A stretch of DNA of 64,000 nt from Citromicrobium sp. UBA3494 (GCA_002377695.1 DFQH01000004.1:62001-126000), one strand, 5' to 3'; positions 1-10,872 are shown, counted from the stretch's first letter. Notes: generated by a model not told the origin, from the letters alone. Translations and numbers: made by a program.

Positions 1-126
1 GCAGCGGGTATCGGCTACGGCGAGGAAGGCGAGGGCTACGTACGGATCGCCATGGTCGAGAACGAGCAGCGCATCCGGCAGGCGGCGCGCAACGTGAAGC
101 GTTTCCTCCAGCGCGAAGGAAGCTGA
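1..126 (+). CDS. Class I/II aminotransferase, C-terminal fragment
   Basis: Frame 1 is open from the first base to a TGA at 124-126 and gives 41 residues, beginning [20 protein letters not shown] and ending in [10 protein letters not shown] [15 protein letters not shown] segment followed by a terminal helix is typical of PLP-dependent fold-type I aminotransferases of the AlaC / LL-diaminopimelate aminotransferase-like group, where it forms the end of the small domain. The catalytic lysine lies upstream of the window, so substrate cannot be judged. The assignment to the aminotransferase superfamily is fairly secure; the subgroup is inference. Confidence 0.7.
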   Translation, partial: AAGIGYGEEGEGYVRIAMVENEQRIRQAARNVKRFLQREGS

Positions 127-256
127 CACGCGCCGAACAGGCCTGCCCCGGCTAGGTCCAACTCCCTAAGCAGCCACGCTGAATTGCTCCCCCGCCGCCA
201 GGCTTTAGCCTCGAGGCAGGACGATCGGGCAATGGGCAGCGAGGCGGCGGGGGCGC

Positions 257-1483
257 GTGCACACAGCGCAGGATCTGATTGCGCGGCAGATGCAGGCGGG
301 CCCGTTGTGGCTCGACCTGTTTCACCGCGATGCCTCCTGCCGGGGGCGCTGGCTCGCGCTCCATCCGCGCGAGTTCGCGCTGCTGTGGCGGCTGGCGGAG
401 ACGCCGGGGCGTACGGTTTCCCAGCGCACATTGCTCGCCGACGTCTGGCGGCTTTCGATGGAGCCGGGTACCAACCGGGTAGCGGTGCATGTGGCGCGGC
501 TGCGGCGCAAGCTGGATGGCGTGGGGCTGGGCCGGTTGATCGCCACGGATGGGGCGGGCTATCGGCTCGATCCGTGGCCTGCCCCTTCGTGCAGGCTGGA
601 CAGCGCACCGCGCTTGCGCGACGAAGCCTGCTCGAAGACCAAAAGCGGCACGCAAGGGGAGAGCGCGGAGATGGCAACACAGGCGGACGAGAAGCGCGTC
701 GAGACGCAGCTTGGCGATAATGGCATCATGCATGTCCGGCTCAACCGGCCGGACAAGATGAATGCCCTGGATCCGGAGATGTTCACCGCGATCATCGCTG
801 CGGGCGAGGCGCTGATGGAGCGCAAGGACGTGCGCGTCGTGGTGCTCTCGGGCGAGGGACGCAGCTTTTGCGCCGGGCTCGATACGTCGAGCTTCGCGCG
901 CGAGCCGGGTTCGAACGAACCCGCGCTGACCGACCGGACCTATGGCGATTCGAACAAGTACCAGCAGGTCGCCACGGTCTGGCGCAAGCTGCCGATGCCG
1001 GTGATCGCGGCGGTCCACGGCGTATGCTTCGGCGGCGGGATGCAGATTGCCAGCGGCGCCGATATCCGCGTCGCCGCGCCCGATACGCGCATGGCGATCA
1101 TGGAAATGAAATGGGGCCTCGTGCCCGACATGGGCGGCTATCACCTGTGGCGCGGGCTGGTGCGCGACGATGTGCTGCGCGAACTGGTCTACACCAATCG
1201 CGAATTCACCGGCGAAGAGGCGCTGCGGCTGGGCCTGACGACCTTCGTCGCCGAGGATCCGCTGGCGAAGGCGAACGAGATCGCCGCCACCATCGCGCAG
1301 CGCAACCCGGACGCGATCCGCGCGGCCAAGCGCCTTTCCAACCGCATGCATGACGAGCGCGGGGAAGACATGCTGATGGCGGAAAGCGAGGAGCAGGCAG
1401 GCGTGATCCGCCAGCCCAACCAGATCGAGGCCGTGATGGCCGGGATGGCCAAGCGAGCGCCCGAATTCGGCGATGCGTCCTAG
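257..1483 (+). CDS. OmpR-type winged-helix domain fused in frame to a crotonase-family enzyme
   Basis: The frame is open from a GTG at 257 with no stop before the crotonase. Residues about 30-105 form an OmpR/PhoB-type winged helix (LHPREFALLWRLAETPGRTV, then VAVHVARLRRKL and a GAGYRL wing). Residues 139-408 are a complete enoyl-CoA hydratase/isomerase fold with oxyanion-hole segments GEGRSFCAGLD and CFGGGMQIASGADI. The usual first catalytic Glu (GGGxE) is Gln here, while MEMKWGLVPDMGG keeps an E/D pair reminiscent of dienoyl-CoA isomerases. A separate start for the enzyme alone exists at ATG 671, with a GGGGAGAG ribosome site about 10 bases upstream. So this may be a true fusion, or a regulator gene that lost its stop and is read into an independently translated crotonase. 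The reaction (hydratase or isomerase in acyl-CoA metabolism) is inferred from family. Confidence 0.75.
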   Translation: MHTAQDLIARQMQAGPLWLDLFHRDASCRGRWLALHPREFALLWRLAETPGRTVSQRTLLADVWRLSMEPGTNRVAVHVARLRRKLDGVGLGRLIATDGAGYRLDPWPAPSCRLDSAPRLRDEACSKTKSGTQGESAEMATQADEKRVETQLGDNGIMHVRLNRPDKMNALDPEMFTAIIAAGEALMERKDVRVVVLSGEGRSFCAGLDTSSFAREPGSNEPALTDRTYGDSNKYQQVATVWRKLPMPVIAAVHGVCFGGGMQIASGADIRVAAPDTRMAIMEMKWGLVPDMGGYHLWRGLVRDDVLRELVYTNREFTGEEALRLGLTTFVAEDPLAKANEIAATIAQRNPDAIRAAKRLSNRMHDERGEDMLMAESEEQAGVIRQPNQIEAVMAGMAKRAPEFGDAS

Positions 1484-1504
1484 CTTGATGGACTAACCCG
1501 CTGC

Positions 1505-1523
1505 CCCGCCTTGGAGGGGCGGG
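1505..1523. terminator. GC hairpin between convergent genes, possible bidirectional terminator
   Basis: CCCGCC (1505-1510) pairs with GGCGGG (1518-1523) in the 58-base gap between the converging crotonase and thioesterase genes. There is no T-run on either side, so its role as a terminator is an inference from position. Confidence 0.3.
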
Positions 1524-1541
1524 AGGTCCGAAGAAGTAACC

Positions 1542-2324
1542 TCAGCCGAACACCGCCACGGCCTGCTGGCCCACCATGACCAGCTGTCCATCGGCGTTCC
1601 ACAGCCGCAGGCGTTCGCTCGAATAGCCGGCATCCGCATGATCGCTCGCCGCTCCGGCCAGCCACCATCCGTCACGCGTTTCCGCTTCCGGGTCGAGGAT
1701 GTTGATCGCCCAGTTCATCGAGCTCAGCGGGCCGGGGCGCTCCATCACGCGAATGGCGCTGGGCGCGTTGACGTCGCCCAGCAGGACCGAACGGCTGACG
1801 GGATCGAGCCCGTCGTCGTTCTTGAGGCGGACCCAGCGGCGCATGACGGGCACGGCCTCTTGGTGCCCGCCCGAAGGCTCGGCGCGGCGAATTTCGAACT
1901 GGTGCTGGATGAAGGCCGGGCCCTTGCCCTCCATCATCGGTTCGGCATCCTCGAAAGGAATCGGGGCCGGGCTGACGGGTGGGGCGCGATGTACGCCATT
2001 GGGCTCTCGTGCGGCGCCGAACAGCCAGAAGGACGTGAGGCCCGGCTTTCCATCGACCAGCAGGTCCACGCGCACCTGTGTCACATTGCGGCCCTGCCGG
2101 ATGATCTCGGCGCGCGGGGTCACGTCCGCGCCCACCGGCGCGACGAAAGCCACCTGGGCGGAGCGCAGCGGCGGCAGATCGGGGAAGGCACGGATCGCCG
2201 CAGTGTAGGCGATCAGCGCGCTCGCCCCGCCATACAGCGTGCGGCCCTGCAGCCATTCCTGCGCGGGGAGGGTAACGGGCTCGCCATTTCCGGCGATGGG
2301 TTCCAGCATTGCGGTAATCGACAT
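1542..2324 (-). CDS. Acyl-CoA thioesterase family protein (double hotdog)
   Basis: A 260-residue protein starting MSITAMLEPIAG. The segments EWLQGRTLYGGASALIAYTA, LPPLRSAQVAFVAPVG and a second repeat around residues 170-255 (GPLSSMNWAINILDPEAETR, GWWLAGAASDHADAGYSSER) are typical of TesB-like / acyl-CoA thioesterase double-hotdog proteins. Such enzymes hydrolyse acyl-CoA to free acid and CoA in the cytosol. It converges on the crotonase gene, and both fit fatty-acyl-CoA metabolism, but they are not in one operon. Substrate chain length cannot be read from sequence. The ATG at 2324 is the only plausible start. Confidence 0.75.
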   Translation of the reverse strand: MSITAMLEPIAGNGEPVTLPAQEWLQGRTLYGGASALIAYTAAIRAFPDLPPLRSAQVAFVAPVGADVTPRAEIIRQGRNVTQVRVDLLVDGKPGLTSFWLFGAAREPNGVHRAPPVSPAPIPFEDAEPMMEGKGPAFIQHQFEIRRAEPSGGHQEAVPVMRRWVRLKNDDGLDPVSRSVLLGDVNAPSAIRVMERPGPLSSMNWAINILDPEAETRDGWWLAGAASDHADAGYSSERLRLWNADGQLVMVGQQAVAVFG

Positions 2325-2467
2325 GGGGCCGGGTCTTATACCAAGCTTCGGCGAAGGGAAGCCGTGCTTGCGCGATACCGCGCCAAAACCGGATCGTTCA
2401 AAAGCTGATTGAACTGCGCGGCACGAGCCGCTAGACGCCCCGCTTCGCGCCTAGCCCGCAAAGTCGG

Positions 2468-2541
2468 GGCCCGATGGCGGAGTGGTTACGCAGAGGACTG
2501 CAAATCCTTGCACGCCGGTTCGATTCCGGCTCGGGCCTCCA
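2468..2541 (+). tRNA. tRNA-Cys (GCA)
   Basis: Acceptor arm GGCCCGA (2468-2474) pairs with TCGGGCC (2531-2537), followed by T and an encoded CCA at 2539-2541. The anticodon stem GAGGA/TCCTT encloses the loop CTGCAAA, giving anticodon GCA for cysteine. The T arm GCCGG-TTCGATT-CCGGC is perfect. It lies 15 bases beyond the end of the opposite-strand eda gene. Confidence 0.96.
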
Positions 2542-2556
2542 CCTTTTCGCGAAGAG

Positions 2557-3171
2557 CTATCCGGCCAGCGCCGCCGCCTTGGCCGCGCGCTCCCGAATCG
2601 CATCGAAATCGAGCGGCTTGGGCCCGATCAGCCAGCTGCCGCCCACGCACAGTACCTGATCCAGGGCGAGCCAGTCTGCCGCCGTATCCTGCTTGATGCC
2701 GCCCGTGGGGCAGAACTTGAGGCCGCCGAACGGCCCGGTGAGGGCTTTGAGCGCGGGAATCCCGCCATTCGCTTCCGCCGGGAAGAACTTGAAGTGCTTC
2801 AGCCCCAGGTCGAGCCCACGCATGATGTCGCCGGCATTGGCGACGCCGGGCAGCAGCGGCACCCCGGCGCTCGCCGCGGCATGGGCGAGCGGCTCGGTAA
2901 GCCCGGGCGAAACGATGAACTCCGCGCCCGCCGCCACACAGTCGTCCAGCTGCTGTTTGTTGGTGACCGTGCCCGCGCCGACGATGGCGCCGGGCACCAG
3001 GTTCATGCGCTTGATCGCTTCCAGCGCGCAGTCGGTGCGCAGCGTCACCTCGAGGACCTTGAGCCCGCTTTCCACCAGCGCTTCGGCAATGGGGCGCGCA
3101 TCGTGCACATCGTCGATCACCAGAACGGGGATGACGGGCGCGGTGCGCATGATCTGTTCGATGGGCTTCAC
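2557..3171 (-). CDS. eda: 2-keto-3-deoxy-6-phosphogluconate aldolase
   Basis: Splits KDPG into pyruvate and glyceraldehyde-3-phosphate, the last step of the Entner-Doudoroff pathway. The 204-residue product (E. coli Eda is 213) has the class I aldolase signatures: Glu41 and Arg45 in [13 protein letters not shown] at 65-69, and the Schiff-base lysine Lys128 in KHFKFFPAE, followed by [11 protein letters not shown] for phosphate binding. I chose the GTG at 3171 because it overlaps the glk stop as GTGA and gives [18 protein letters not shown], the normal family N-terminus; an upstream extension of the frame runs inside glk. It is the distal gene of the zwf-pgl-edd-glk-eda operon and is probably translationally coupled to glk. 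Confidence 0.95.
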   Translation of the reverse strand: MKPIEQIMRTAPVIPVLVIDDVHDARPIAEALVESGLKVLEVTLRTDCALEAIKRMNLVPGAIVGAGTVTNKQQLDDCVAAGAEFIVSPGLTEPLAHAAASAGVPLLPGVANAGDIMRGLDLGLKHFKFFPAEANGGIPALKALTGPFGGLKFCPTGGIKQDTAADWLALDQVLCVGGSWLIGPKPLDFDAIRERAAKAAALAG

Positions 3172-4135
3172 GATGAATGCTCCCTGGCAAAGGCGGCGGC
3201 TGCCCCGAACAGTCCCGGTTCGGGGTGGGTGATGATCTTGACGGGCACGCCCGCCATAAGCGCTTCGTAGCGCCCCTTGGCGGCAAATCTTTCGGCAAAG
3301 CCCGACTGCGGCAGTATTTCCGAGAGCCTCTGGCCGAGCCCGCCGGCCAGCACAACACTGCCCGGGCCGTGCGCCAGCGCCAGATCGCCGGTGACCGAGC
3401 CAAGGCTGAGGCAGAAACGGTCCAGCGCGCGGCGCAGCAGCGTTTCCTCGCCCGCAAGTGCGCGGGTCCACAAGGCGGTGTCGTTTCCCTCCGGGGCTGC
3501 CATGCCATCCATCGCGGCCAGCGTTTCGGCAAAGGCGCGCAGGCCCGGGCCGGATACCACCCGTTCTACCGAAACGCGGCCGAAGCGCGCGCGCAGGTGG
3601 GAGAGCAGGCGTTCCTCCACCTCGTCCAGCGGAGCGAAGTCGATATGGCCGCCTTCGGTCGGCACCACCTGGCCGCTCTCGGGCAGCAGCAGCGCAACGC
3701 CAAGCCCGGTGCCCGGCCCGATGATAGTGCAGGGCCTGTCGCGCGGGAGGGGCTCGTCCGGCCCGGCGATATGGCGCAGGTGATTCTCCTGCACGGCGCC
3801 CACGGCATGCCCGATGGCTGCGAAATCATTGAGGAAAACCGCGTGCTCCAGCGCCAGATCGCGGCGAATCTCGTCGAACCGGAGGCGCCACGGGCTGTTG
3901 GTCATCTGCACGCCCCCGCCGCGCAGCGGACCGGCAATCGCAAACGCGGCGGCAGACGGAAGCTGTCGCCCGATCCGGTCCGCGAAAGCCTGAAAGGCGG
4001 CGGGCAGACCGGGGAAATCCGCGGTCGGCAGCTTTACCGGTTCGCCAAGCGAGATGTCGCCTGGCCCGCAGGTGGCGAGGGAAAAGCGGGCATGGGTGCC
4101 GCCGATATCGGCGACGACGATCTCTCGCGCTTCGC

Positions 4136-4139
<4 letters not shown>
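3168..4139 (-). CDS. glk: Glucokinase
   Basis: ATP-dependent phosphorylation of glucose to glucose-6-phosphate. The 323-residue protein (E. coli Glk is 321) belongs to the bacterial Glk/ROK-like group: [14 protein letters not shown] near the N-terminus binds phosphate, [13 protein letters not shown] carries the catalytic Asp, [10 protein letters not shown] and [11 protein letters not shown] contact glucose, and [12 protein letters not shown] closes the nucleotide site. The GTG at 4139 overlaps the edd stop as GTGA and places IGGTHAR at the usual distance from the start; a longer frame would run into edd. It feeds the zwf-pgl-edd-eda enzymes of the same operon with substrate from free glucose. 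Confidence 0.94.
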
Positions 4140-5952
<1,813 letters not shown>

Positions 5953-5956
<4 letters not shown>

Positions 5957-6678
5957 GCGGGGCTCCAGTAGAATTCGCCGGACACTTCGCCGGACGCAGA
6001 TCCGAACACGACACCGACCGGAAAACGGCTTTTGTACCCGTCGGACAGGGCTTCGAGCAGCACCATGCGTTTGTCGTCTCCGCGCAGCGACACCATGCGG
6101 TGGCGGGCGGACCGGATGGCGTGCGCGCTCAGCGTGATGCGCGCGACGGGTGCTTCGGGCGGAAGCGGATCGGGCGTAACCTTCAGCGCGCGGGCCTCGG
6201 TCTCGATTGCTTCCCGATAGTCCGGGCCGGGGAAGATGCTGGCGGTGTGGCCGTCCCCGCCCACGCCCAGCCATACAAGGTCGGGCGGCCAGGGCAGATC
6301 GGCGAGGCGACGATTGGCGCTCTCTGCATGCGTAGCGCCCAAGGCGACGTCATCCACGAGCGGAATCAGCCGGGCGCCGGTGCCGCCGAAATAGCGTTCG
6401 AGCATGGCAAAATTGGAAAGCGGATCGGCCTGATCCACGATCCGGTCATCGCCCGGCAGGATCGTCACCTTCTCCCAATCGAGAGGACGCCCGGCCAGCA
6501 GTTCGAAGGCCGGGGCCGGCGTGGAGCCGCCCGGGAAGGCGAGAACGGCACGGCCTCTATCCGCAATGGCGCTTTCCACGATTGCTGCCACCCGGTCCGC
6601 GCAGGCCGCAGCCATTGCCGCGCCATCTTCGAAGGCGTGCCAGCCTTTCGGTGTCCAGAGGCGGGGTTCGTCACTCAT
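5953..6678 (-). CDS. pgl: 6-phosphogluconolactonase
   Basis: Hydrolyses 6-phosphogluconolactone from glucose-6-phosphate dehydrogenase to 6-phosphogluconate. A 241-residue DevB/SOL-family protein: [17 protein letters not shown] near residue 50, [14 protein letters not shown], and the catalytic-site motif [18 protein letters not shown] around residues 134-151. It overlaps zwf by 8 bases at its start and edd by 4 bases at its end, so the three are read from one message in the order zwf-pgl-edd. Confidence 0.95.
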
Positions 6679-8116
6679 GCCAGCTCACTCCGTCGCGTTC
6701 GGTCAGCGCGACCGATGCGCTCGGACCCCAGCTGCCCGCGCTGTAGCTCTTGGGGGCGATGGCCTCCTTGCTCCACACCGCGCGGATCGCGTCGATCCAC
6801 TTCCACTGTGCCTCCACCTCGTCGCGGCGGACGAACAGCGTCGGGTCGCCGTCCACCAGGTCCAGCAGCAGGCGTTCGTAGGCGATTCGCCGCCGGGCCT
6901 TGGAAAACGCCTGGGTGAGCGAGAGGTCCAGCGGAACTTCGCGCAAGGTCACCCCGTCGCGGTCCATCCCCGGCTCCTTCGCCATCACCATCAGGCGGAC
7001 ATGCTCTTCCGGTTGCAGGCGGATCACCAGCCGGTTCGCGGCCAGCTTCCCGCCGCGTTCGGCAAAGATGTTGTGCGGCACGCATTTGAACTGGATCACG
7101 ATTTCGCTGCGACGTTCCGCCAAGCGCTTGCCGGTGCGCAGGTAGAACGGCACGCCCTGCCAGCGCCAGTTTTCGACATGGGCCTTCAGCGCCACGAAGG
7201 TTTCAGTGTCGGATGGCTCGCCCAGATCGTCGGTATAGGAACCCACGACTTCGCCGCGCACGGCGCCGCCCGCATACTGGCCGCGCACCATTTCCTCGGC
7301 GGTGACGGGGCGCAGGCAGCGCAGAACCTTCACCTTCTCGTCGCGCACGCTGGTGGCGTCGAAATCGGCCGGCGGCTCCATCGCGATCAGCGCCAGCAAT
7401 TGCAGCATGTGGTTCTGCACCATGTCGCGCAGCGCGCCGGTCTCGTCGTAGAAGGCATTGCGCCCCTCGAGCCCCACGGTCTCGCCGATGGTGATCTCCA
7501 CGTGGTCGATCCCGTTGGCATTCCACAGCGGTTCGAACATGGCGTTGGCGAAGCGCAGCGCCATGAGGTTCTGCACCGTTTCCTTGCCCAGATAATGGTC
7601 GATCCGGAAGATCCGGTCCTCGTCGAACGCGCTGGCGACCGCATCGTTGATGACGCGCGAACTGGCGAGATCGTTGCCGAGCGGCTTTTCCAGCCCGATG
7701 CGCACATTCTCGCCCGCAAGGCCCGCGGATTGCAGGCCGCGGATGGTGGGTTCGAACAGGAAGGGCGCGGTCGACAGGAAGATGGCGAGCCCGGCCGAGA
7801 TGTCGCCGAGTCTGGCGGCCAGATCGTCGAACCCCTCCAAGGTCGATGCGTCGAGCGACTGGTAGCGCAGGTGGCCCAGGAAGGTGGCGATCTTCGCTTC
7901 GTCCTTGCGGTCTTCGGGCAGGTATTCGTCCAGAGCCTCGCGTGCGATGTCACGATATTCGTCGTCGGACAGGGCACTGCGCGCAGTCCCGAAGATGCGA
8001 AGGTCTTCCGCGATCAGGCCATCCTCGTGAAGCGCGTAGAGCGAAGGCAGCAGCATCCGTTTGGCGAGATCGCCGGTGGCGCCGAACAGCAGCAGGGTGG
8101 AAGAGGATGTGGGCAT
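6671..8116 (-). CDS. zwf: Glucose-6-phosphate 1-dehydrogenase
   Basis: Oxidises glucose-6-phosphate to 6-phosphogluconolactone with NAD(P)+. The 481-residue protein has the Rossmann start TLLLFGATGDLAKRMLLPSL, GLEKPLGNDLASS, the catalytic signature FRIDHYLGKETVQNLMALR, and the C-terminal domain ending in SAGSWGPSAS. I start it at ATG 8116 because AGGAGG lies about 14 bases upstream and the Rossmann strand then begins within 10 residues; a start further upstream at 8164 would add a low-complexity stretch. It is the first gene of the Entner-Doudoroff operon, so the operon promoter should lie in the 8117-8349 gap, where I cannot pick out a convincing sigma-70 site. Confidence 0.95.
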   Translation of the reverse strand: MPTSSSTLLLFGATGDLAKRMLLPSLYALHEDGLIAEDLRIFGTARSALSDDEYRDIAREALDEYLPEDRKDEAKIATFLGHLRYQSLDASTLEGFDDLAARLGDISAGLAIFLSTAPFLFEPTIRGLQSAGLAGENVRIGLEKPLGNDLASSRVINDAVASAFDEDRIFRIDHYLGKETVQNLMALRFANAMFEPLWNANGIDHVEITIGETVGLEGRNAFYDETGALRDMVQNHMLQLLALIAMEPPADFDATSVRDEKVKVLRCLRPVTAEEMVRGQYAGGAVRGEVVGSYTDDLGEPSDTETFVALKAHVENWRWQGVPFYLRTGKRLAERRSEIVIQFKCVPHNIFAERGGKLAANRLVIRLQPEEHVRLMVMAKEPGMDRDGVTLREVPLDLSLTQAFSKARRRIAYERLLLDLVDGDPTLFVRRDEVEAQWKWIDAIRAVWSKEAIAPKSYSAGSWGPSASVALTERDGVSWHE

Positions 8117-8287
8117 TGCGGGGGTGGTTCCTCCTGCCCCCTTGCTCTGGCTGCAAGGCGACACGCTTGTTTGCTGGGGCGGGGCCTAAAGCCAAGTCCG
8201 CCTTCAATTCAATGGCCGGGCGGGGATTTATCTCCCGCCCGGCATGCATTGCCGATATCGGCGCCGTCCGCGCCACCGCAAAGCGAA

Positions 8288-8317
8288 CGGCCCGCCGACC
8301 AGGGGGACGACGGGCCG
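8288..8317 (-). terminator. Hairpin downstream of the porin gene
   Basis: CGGCCCG (8288-8294) pairs with CGGGCCG (8311-8317), 33 bases past the porin stop and upstream of zwf. It has no T-tract, so it is only a candidate terminator, perhaps Rho-assisted. Confidence 0.3.
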
Positions 8318-8349
8318 ACCGACGGCTGAGTTGGTGCGCCGCCGATCCG

Positions 8350-9075
8350 CTAGAAGCTGGCGCCGATGCTGAAGACGACGCTGGCATCCTGCCCCGCGAC
8401 ATTGGGCAGATCGGTGTCGACATAGGCGACGCCGAAGGTGAGAATGTCGTAGGAGGCGGTGGCGCCCAGCGACCAGTCGAGGTAGCCGCCCGATCCGTAG
8501 TCGAGGCTGCCTTCCGAATAGCCGAGGTGCGCCGACAGGCTCACCGGCGTCTCGGGGATGGCGGTGCCCAGATCGCCGTAGACATAGACGTTGTCGTCAC
8601 CCAGCGAATCCTGATCCCAGGCATAGGCTACGCCCACCGCGGCTTCGACCGGGCCGAGCGTGGTGCCGATCGAGGCGTAAGGCTCGAAATACTCGGTGTC
8701 CACGCCGGGGGTGCTGTTGGGATAGGCGTAATACAGCAGGCCGATGTCGAACGAGACGCCATCCGCGATATCGGTGCCGAAACCGGCGTAGAGATCGAGT
8801 TCGGTGTGTCCGAACGGGCCGGCGCCCTCTTCGAGCGAGGATGCCCAGGTGCCCACGTAGAAGCCGCTTTCGTGCGCGAGGTCGATGCCGCCCTGGATCG
8901 CGATATCCTCGTCCGAGAAGGAGACCCCGCGGAAACGGTAATCGCTGACCAGCGACACGTTACCGCTGATTTCGATGGCGTCCGCTTCTTCCTCGTACTC
9001 GTCCTGCGCCAGCGCGGGGCTGGCAAGCAAGGTGGCGGACAGGACGGCCACCGGTGCAAGCTTGAAAAGGTTCAT
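8350..9075 (-). CDS. TorF-family putative outer-membrane porin
   Basis: A 241-residue exported protein. The signal peptide MNLFKLAPVAVLSATLLAS ends at SPALA-QDEY. The mature part starts IEISGNVSLVSDYRFRGVSF, the signature of the TorF / Gcw_chp putative porin family, and continues as alternating beta-strands ending in VVFSIGASF with a terminal Phe as in outer-membrane barrels. The ATG at 9075 has AAGGAG upstream; the frame extends a little further but without a better site. Members often sit next to ammonium transporter and PII genes in sphingomonads, as here, which suggests a role in uptake of a nitrogen compound; this is inference. Confidence 0.8.
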   Translation of the reverse strand: MNLFKLAPVAVLSATLLASPALAQDEYEEEADAIEISGNVSLVSDYRFRGVSFSDEDIAIQGGIDLAHESGFYVGTWASSLEEGAGPFGHTELDLYAGFGTDIADGVSFDIGLLYYAYPNSTPGVDTEYFEPYASIGTTLGPVEAAVGVAYAWDQDSLGDDNVYVYGDLGTAIPETPVSLSAHLGYSEGSLDYGSGGYLDWSLGATASYDILTFGVAYVDTDLPNVAGQDASVVFSIGASF

Positions 9076-9120
9076 TTTCGTTCTCCTTATTATCAACCGG
9101 TCCCCCCCGGCTATTGGGTT

Positions 9121-9166
9121 GCCGGGGCCGCATCCCGCTCGTGTGCGGCGGGCATGCGGCCCCGGC
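9121..9166. terminator. Long GC hairpin between amtB and the porin gene
   Basis: Bases 9121-9133 are perfectly complementary to 9154-9166 (13 bp), and 9134-9138 extend the stem with 9148-9152 after one bulged C at 9153, leaving a 9-base loop. It starts 15 bases beyond the amtB stop on the minus strand. No T-run follows, so it may act as a transcription pause, a Rho-dependent end, or a 3' stabiliser of the glnK-amtB message. Confidence 0.5.
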
Positions 9167-9181
9167 CGATGCGCGCATCGA

Positions 9182-10519
9182 TCAGTAATTATAGGCGCGT
9201 TCGCCGTGTTCGCTGAGGTCGAGGCCGTCGCGTTCCTTCTCTTCGGAGACGCGCCCGCCGGTCACCAGCTTGGCGATGATCCACGCGATCGCGGCGCCTA
9301 CTGCGGCCCAGCCGATCGCGACGCCCACGCCCATTGCCTGGATGATGAACTGCGCGCCTGCGTCGTATTCCGCATCGCCCGGTCCGCCGAGGCCCGGCAT
9401 CATGGTGAAGGCGGTGCCCAGCGAGCCGACGATGCCGCCGATCCCGTGGATGCCGAAGACGTCCGCGCTATCGTCCAGCCCCAGCTTGGGCTTGAGCATC
9501 GTGACGAACCAGAAGCACACCAGCGCGGCGGCCGCACCGATCAGGATCGCGCCGAACGGCCCGCTGTTGCCCGCCGCCGGAGTGACCGCGACGAGGCCCG
9601 CGATGGCGCCCGAACAGCCGCCCAGCAGCGAACCCTTGCGGCCCGAGATGGTCTCGCCCAGCATCCAGAACAGCACGCCCGCAGCCGTGGCGACGAAGGT
9701 GTTGAGCACCGCGAGCGAGGCCACACCGTCCGCTTCCAGCTCCGACCCGCCGTTGAAGCCGAACCAGCCAACCCACAGCAGGCCGGTGCCGATCAGCGTC
9801 ATGGTCAGCGAGTGCGGGGGCATCGGTTCCTTCGGGTAGCCCACGCGCTTGCCCAGGATCAGGCAGCCGACCAGCGCGGAAACGCCCGCGTTGATGTGGA
9901 CCACTGTGCCGCCCGCGAAGTCGAGTGCGCCCCATTCGAAGATCAGTCCACCGGTCGCCCACACCATGTGCGCGATCGGGAAGTAGACGATCGTCAGCCA
10001 GATGGCGGTGAACACCATCATGGTGGAGAACTTCGCCCGCTCCATCGTCCCGCCGACGATCAGCGCGGCGGTGATCGCAGCGAAGGTCATCTGGAAGGCG
10101 ATGAAGATATATTCGGGGATCTCGACCCCGTCGGTGAAGGTCGCCGCGCCCGAATCGGAGGTGACACCCTTCAGGAAGACCTTGCCGAAATCGGCGATGA
10201 AGGCGTTGCCCGTGTCACCGAACGCCATCGAATAGCCGTAGGTGACCCAGATGATCATCGCGAGGCACGCGACGCCGAGCACCTGCGTGAGGACGGAGGC
10301 CATGTTCTTGGTCCGCGCAAGCCCGCCGTAGAACAGCGCGAGGCCGGGCACGATCATCAGCATGACCAGCACGGTGGCAATGATCATGAATGCGGTATCG
10401 CCCTTGGCGATGGTGGCGGCGGCCTCCACCGTTTCGGCGGGCGCCTGGAGCGCGAAAGCCGGCGTTGCAGCGCATGCTGCAAGGCCTGCGGCGGCAATGG
10501 ATCTGATACTGAATTTCAT
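9182..10519 (-). CDS. amtB: Ammonium transporter
   Basis: Conducts NH4+/NH3 across the inner membrane. The 445-residue protein has a cleavable signal (to about residue 23, TPAFA-LQAP) and eleven hydrophobic segments. Family signatures are visible: GLALFYGGLARTKN, FQMTFAAITAALIVGGTMER, the pore histidines in VVHINAGVSALVG and FGIHGIGGIVGSLGTA, and WVGWFGFNGGSEL. It is 14 bases downstream of glnK, the usual glnK-amtB pair in which uridylylation-free GlnK blocks the channel when nitrogen is plentiful. No sigma-54 site is evident upstream of the pair. Confidence 0.95.
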   Translation of the reverse strand: MKFSIRSIAAAGLAACAATPAFALQAPAETVEAAATIAKGDTAFMIIATVLVMLMIVPGLALFYGGLARTKNMASVLTQVLGVACLAMIIWVTYGYSMAFGDTGNAFIADFGKVFLKGVTSDSGAATFTDGVEIPEYIFIAFQMTFAAITAALIVGGTMERAKFSTMMVFTAIWLTIVYFPIAHMVWATGGLIFEWGALDFAGGTVVHINAGVSALVGCLILGKRVGYPKEPMPPHSLTMTLIGTGLLWVGWFGFNGGSELEADGVASLAVLNTFVATAAGVLFWMLGETISGRKGSLLGGCSGAIAGLVAVTPAAGNSGPFGAILIGAAAALVCFWFVTMLKPKLGLDDSADVFGIHGIGGIVGSLGTAFTMMPGLGGPGDAEYDAGAQFIIQAMGVGVAIGWAAVGAAIAWIIAKLVTGGRVSEEKERDGLDLSEHGERAYNY

Positions 10520-10533
10520 TTCTGACCCCCCCC

Positions 10534-10872
10534 TCAGAGTGCGGTGTCGTCGGTTTCGCCGGTGCGGATGCGCAGCGCGGACGGAACGTCGAGCGTGAAG
10601 ATCTTGCCGTCGCCGATCGAGTCGGTCTTGGCTGCGGCGGCGATGGCGTCGACGGCCTTGGCCGCGACATCGTCGGCGACGACCGCCTCGAGCCGCACCT
10701 TGGGTACGAAGCTCGTGTCGTATTCGGCACCGCGATAGACTTCGGTGTGGCCTTTCTGGCGTCCGAAACCCTTGGCTTCGGTAACGGTCAGGCCCGTCAC
10801 TCCCACGCCCGTGAGGGCCTGAACGACCTCATCGAGCTTGAAAGGTTTGATGATGGCTACGACTAGTTTCAT
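10534..10872 (-). CDS. glnK: Nitrogen regulatory PII protein
   Basis: A 112-residue PII signal protein that binds ATP, ADP and 2-oxoglutarate and regulates AmtB and nitrogen assimilation. MKLVVAIIKPFKLDEVVQAL, the T-loop with Tyr51 in VYRGAEYDTSF (the uridylylation site), and the C-terminal B/C loops GDGKIFTLDVPSALRIRTGE are all intact. GGGGGG before the ATG serves as ribosome site. It leads amtB in one transcript. Called GlnK rather than GlnB because of this linkage. Confidence 0.95.
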   Translation of the reverse strand: MKLVVAIIKPFKLDEVVQALTGVGVTGLTVTEAKGFGRQKGHTEVYRGAEYDTSFVPKVRLEAVVADDVAAKAVDAIAAAAKTDSIGDGKIFTLDVPSALRIRTGETDDTAL

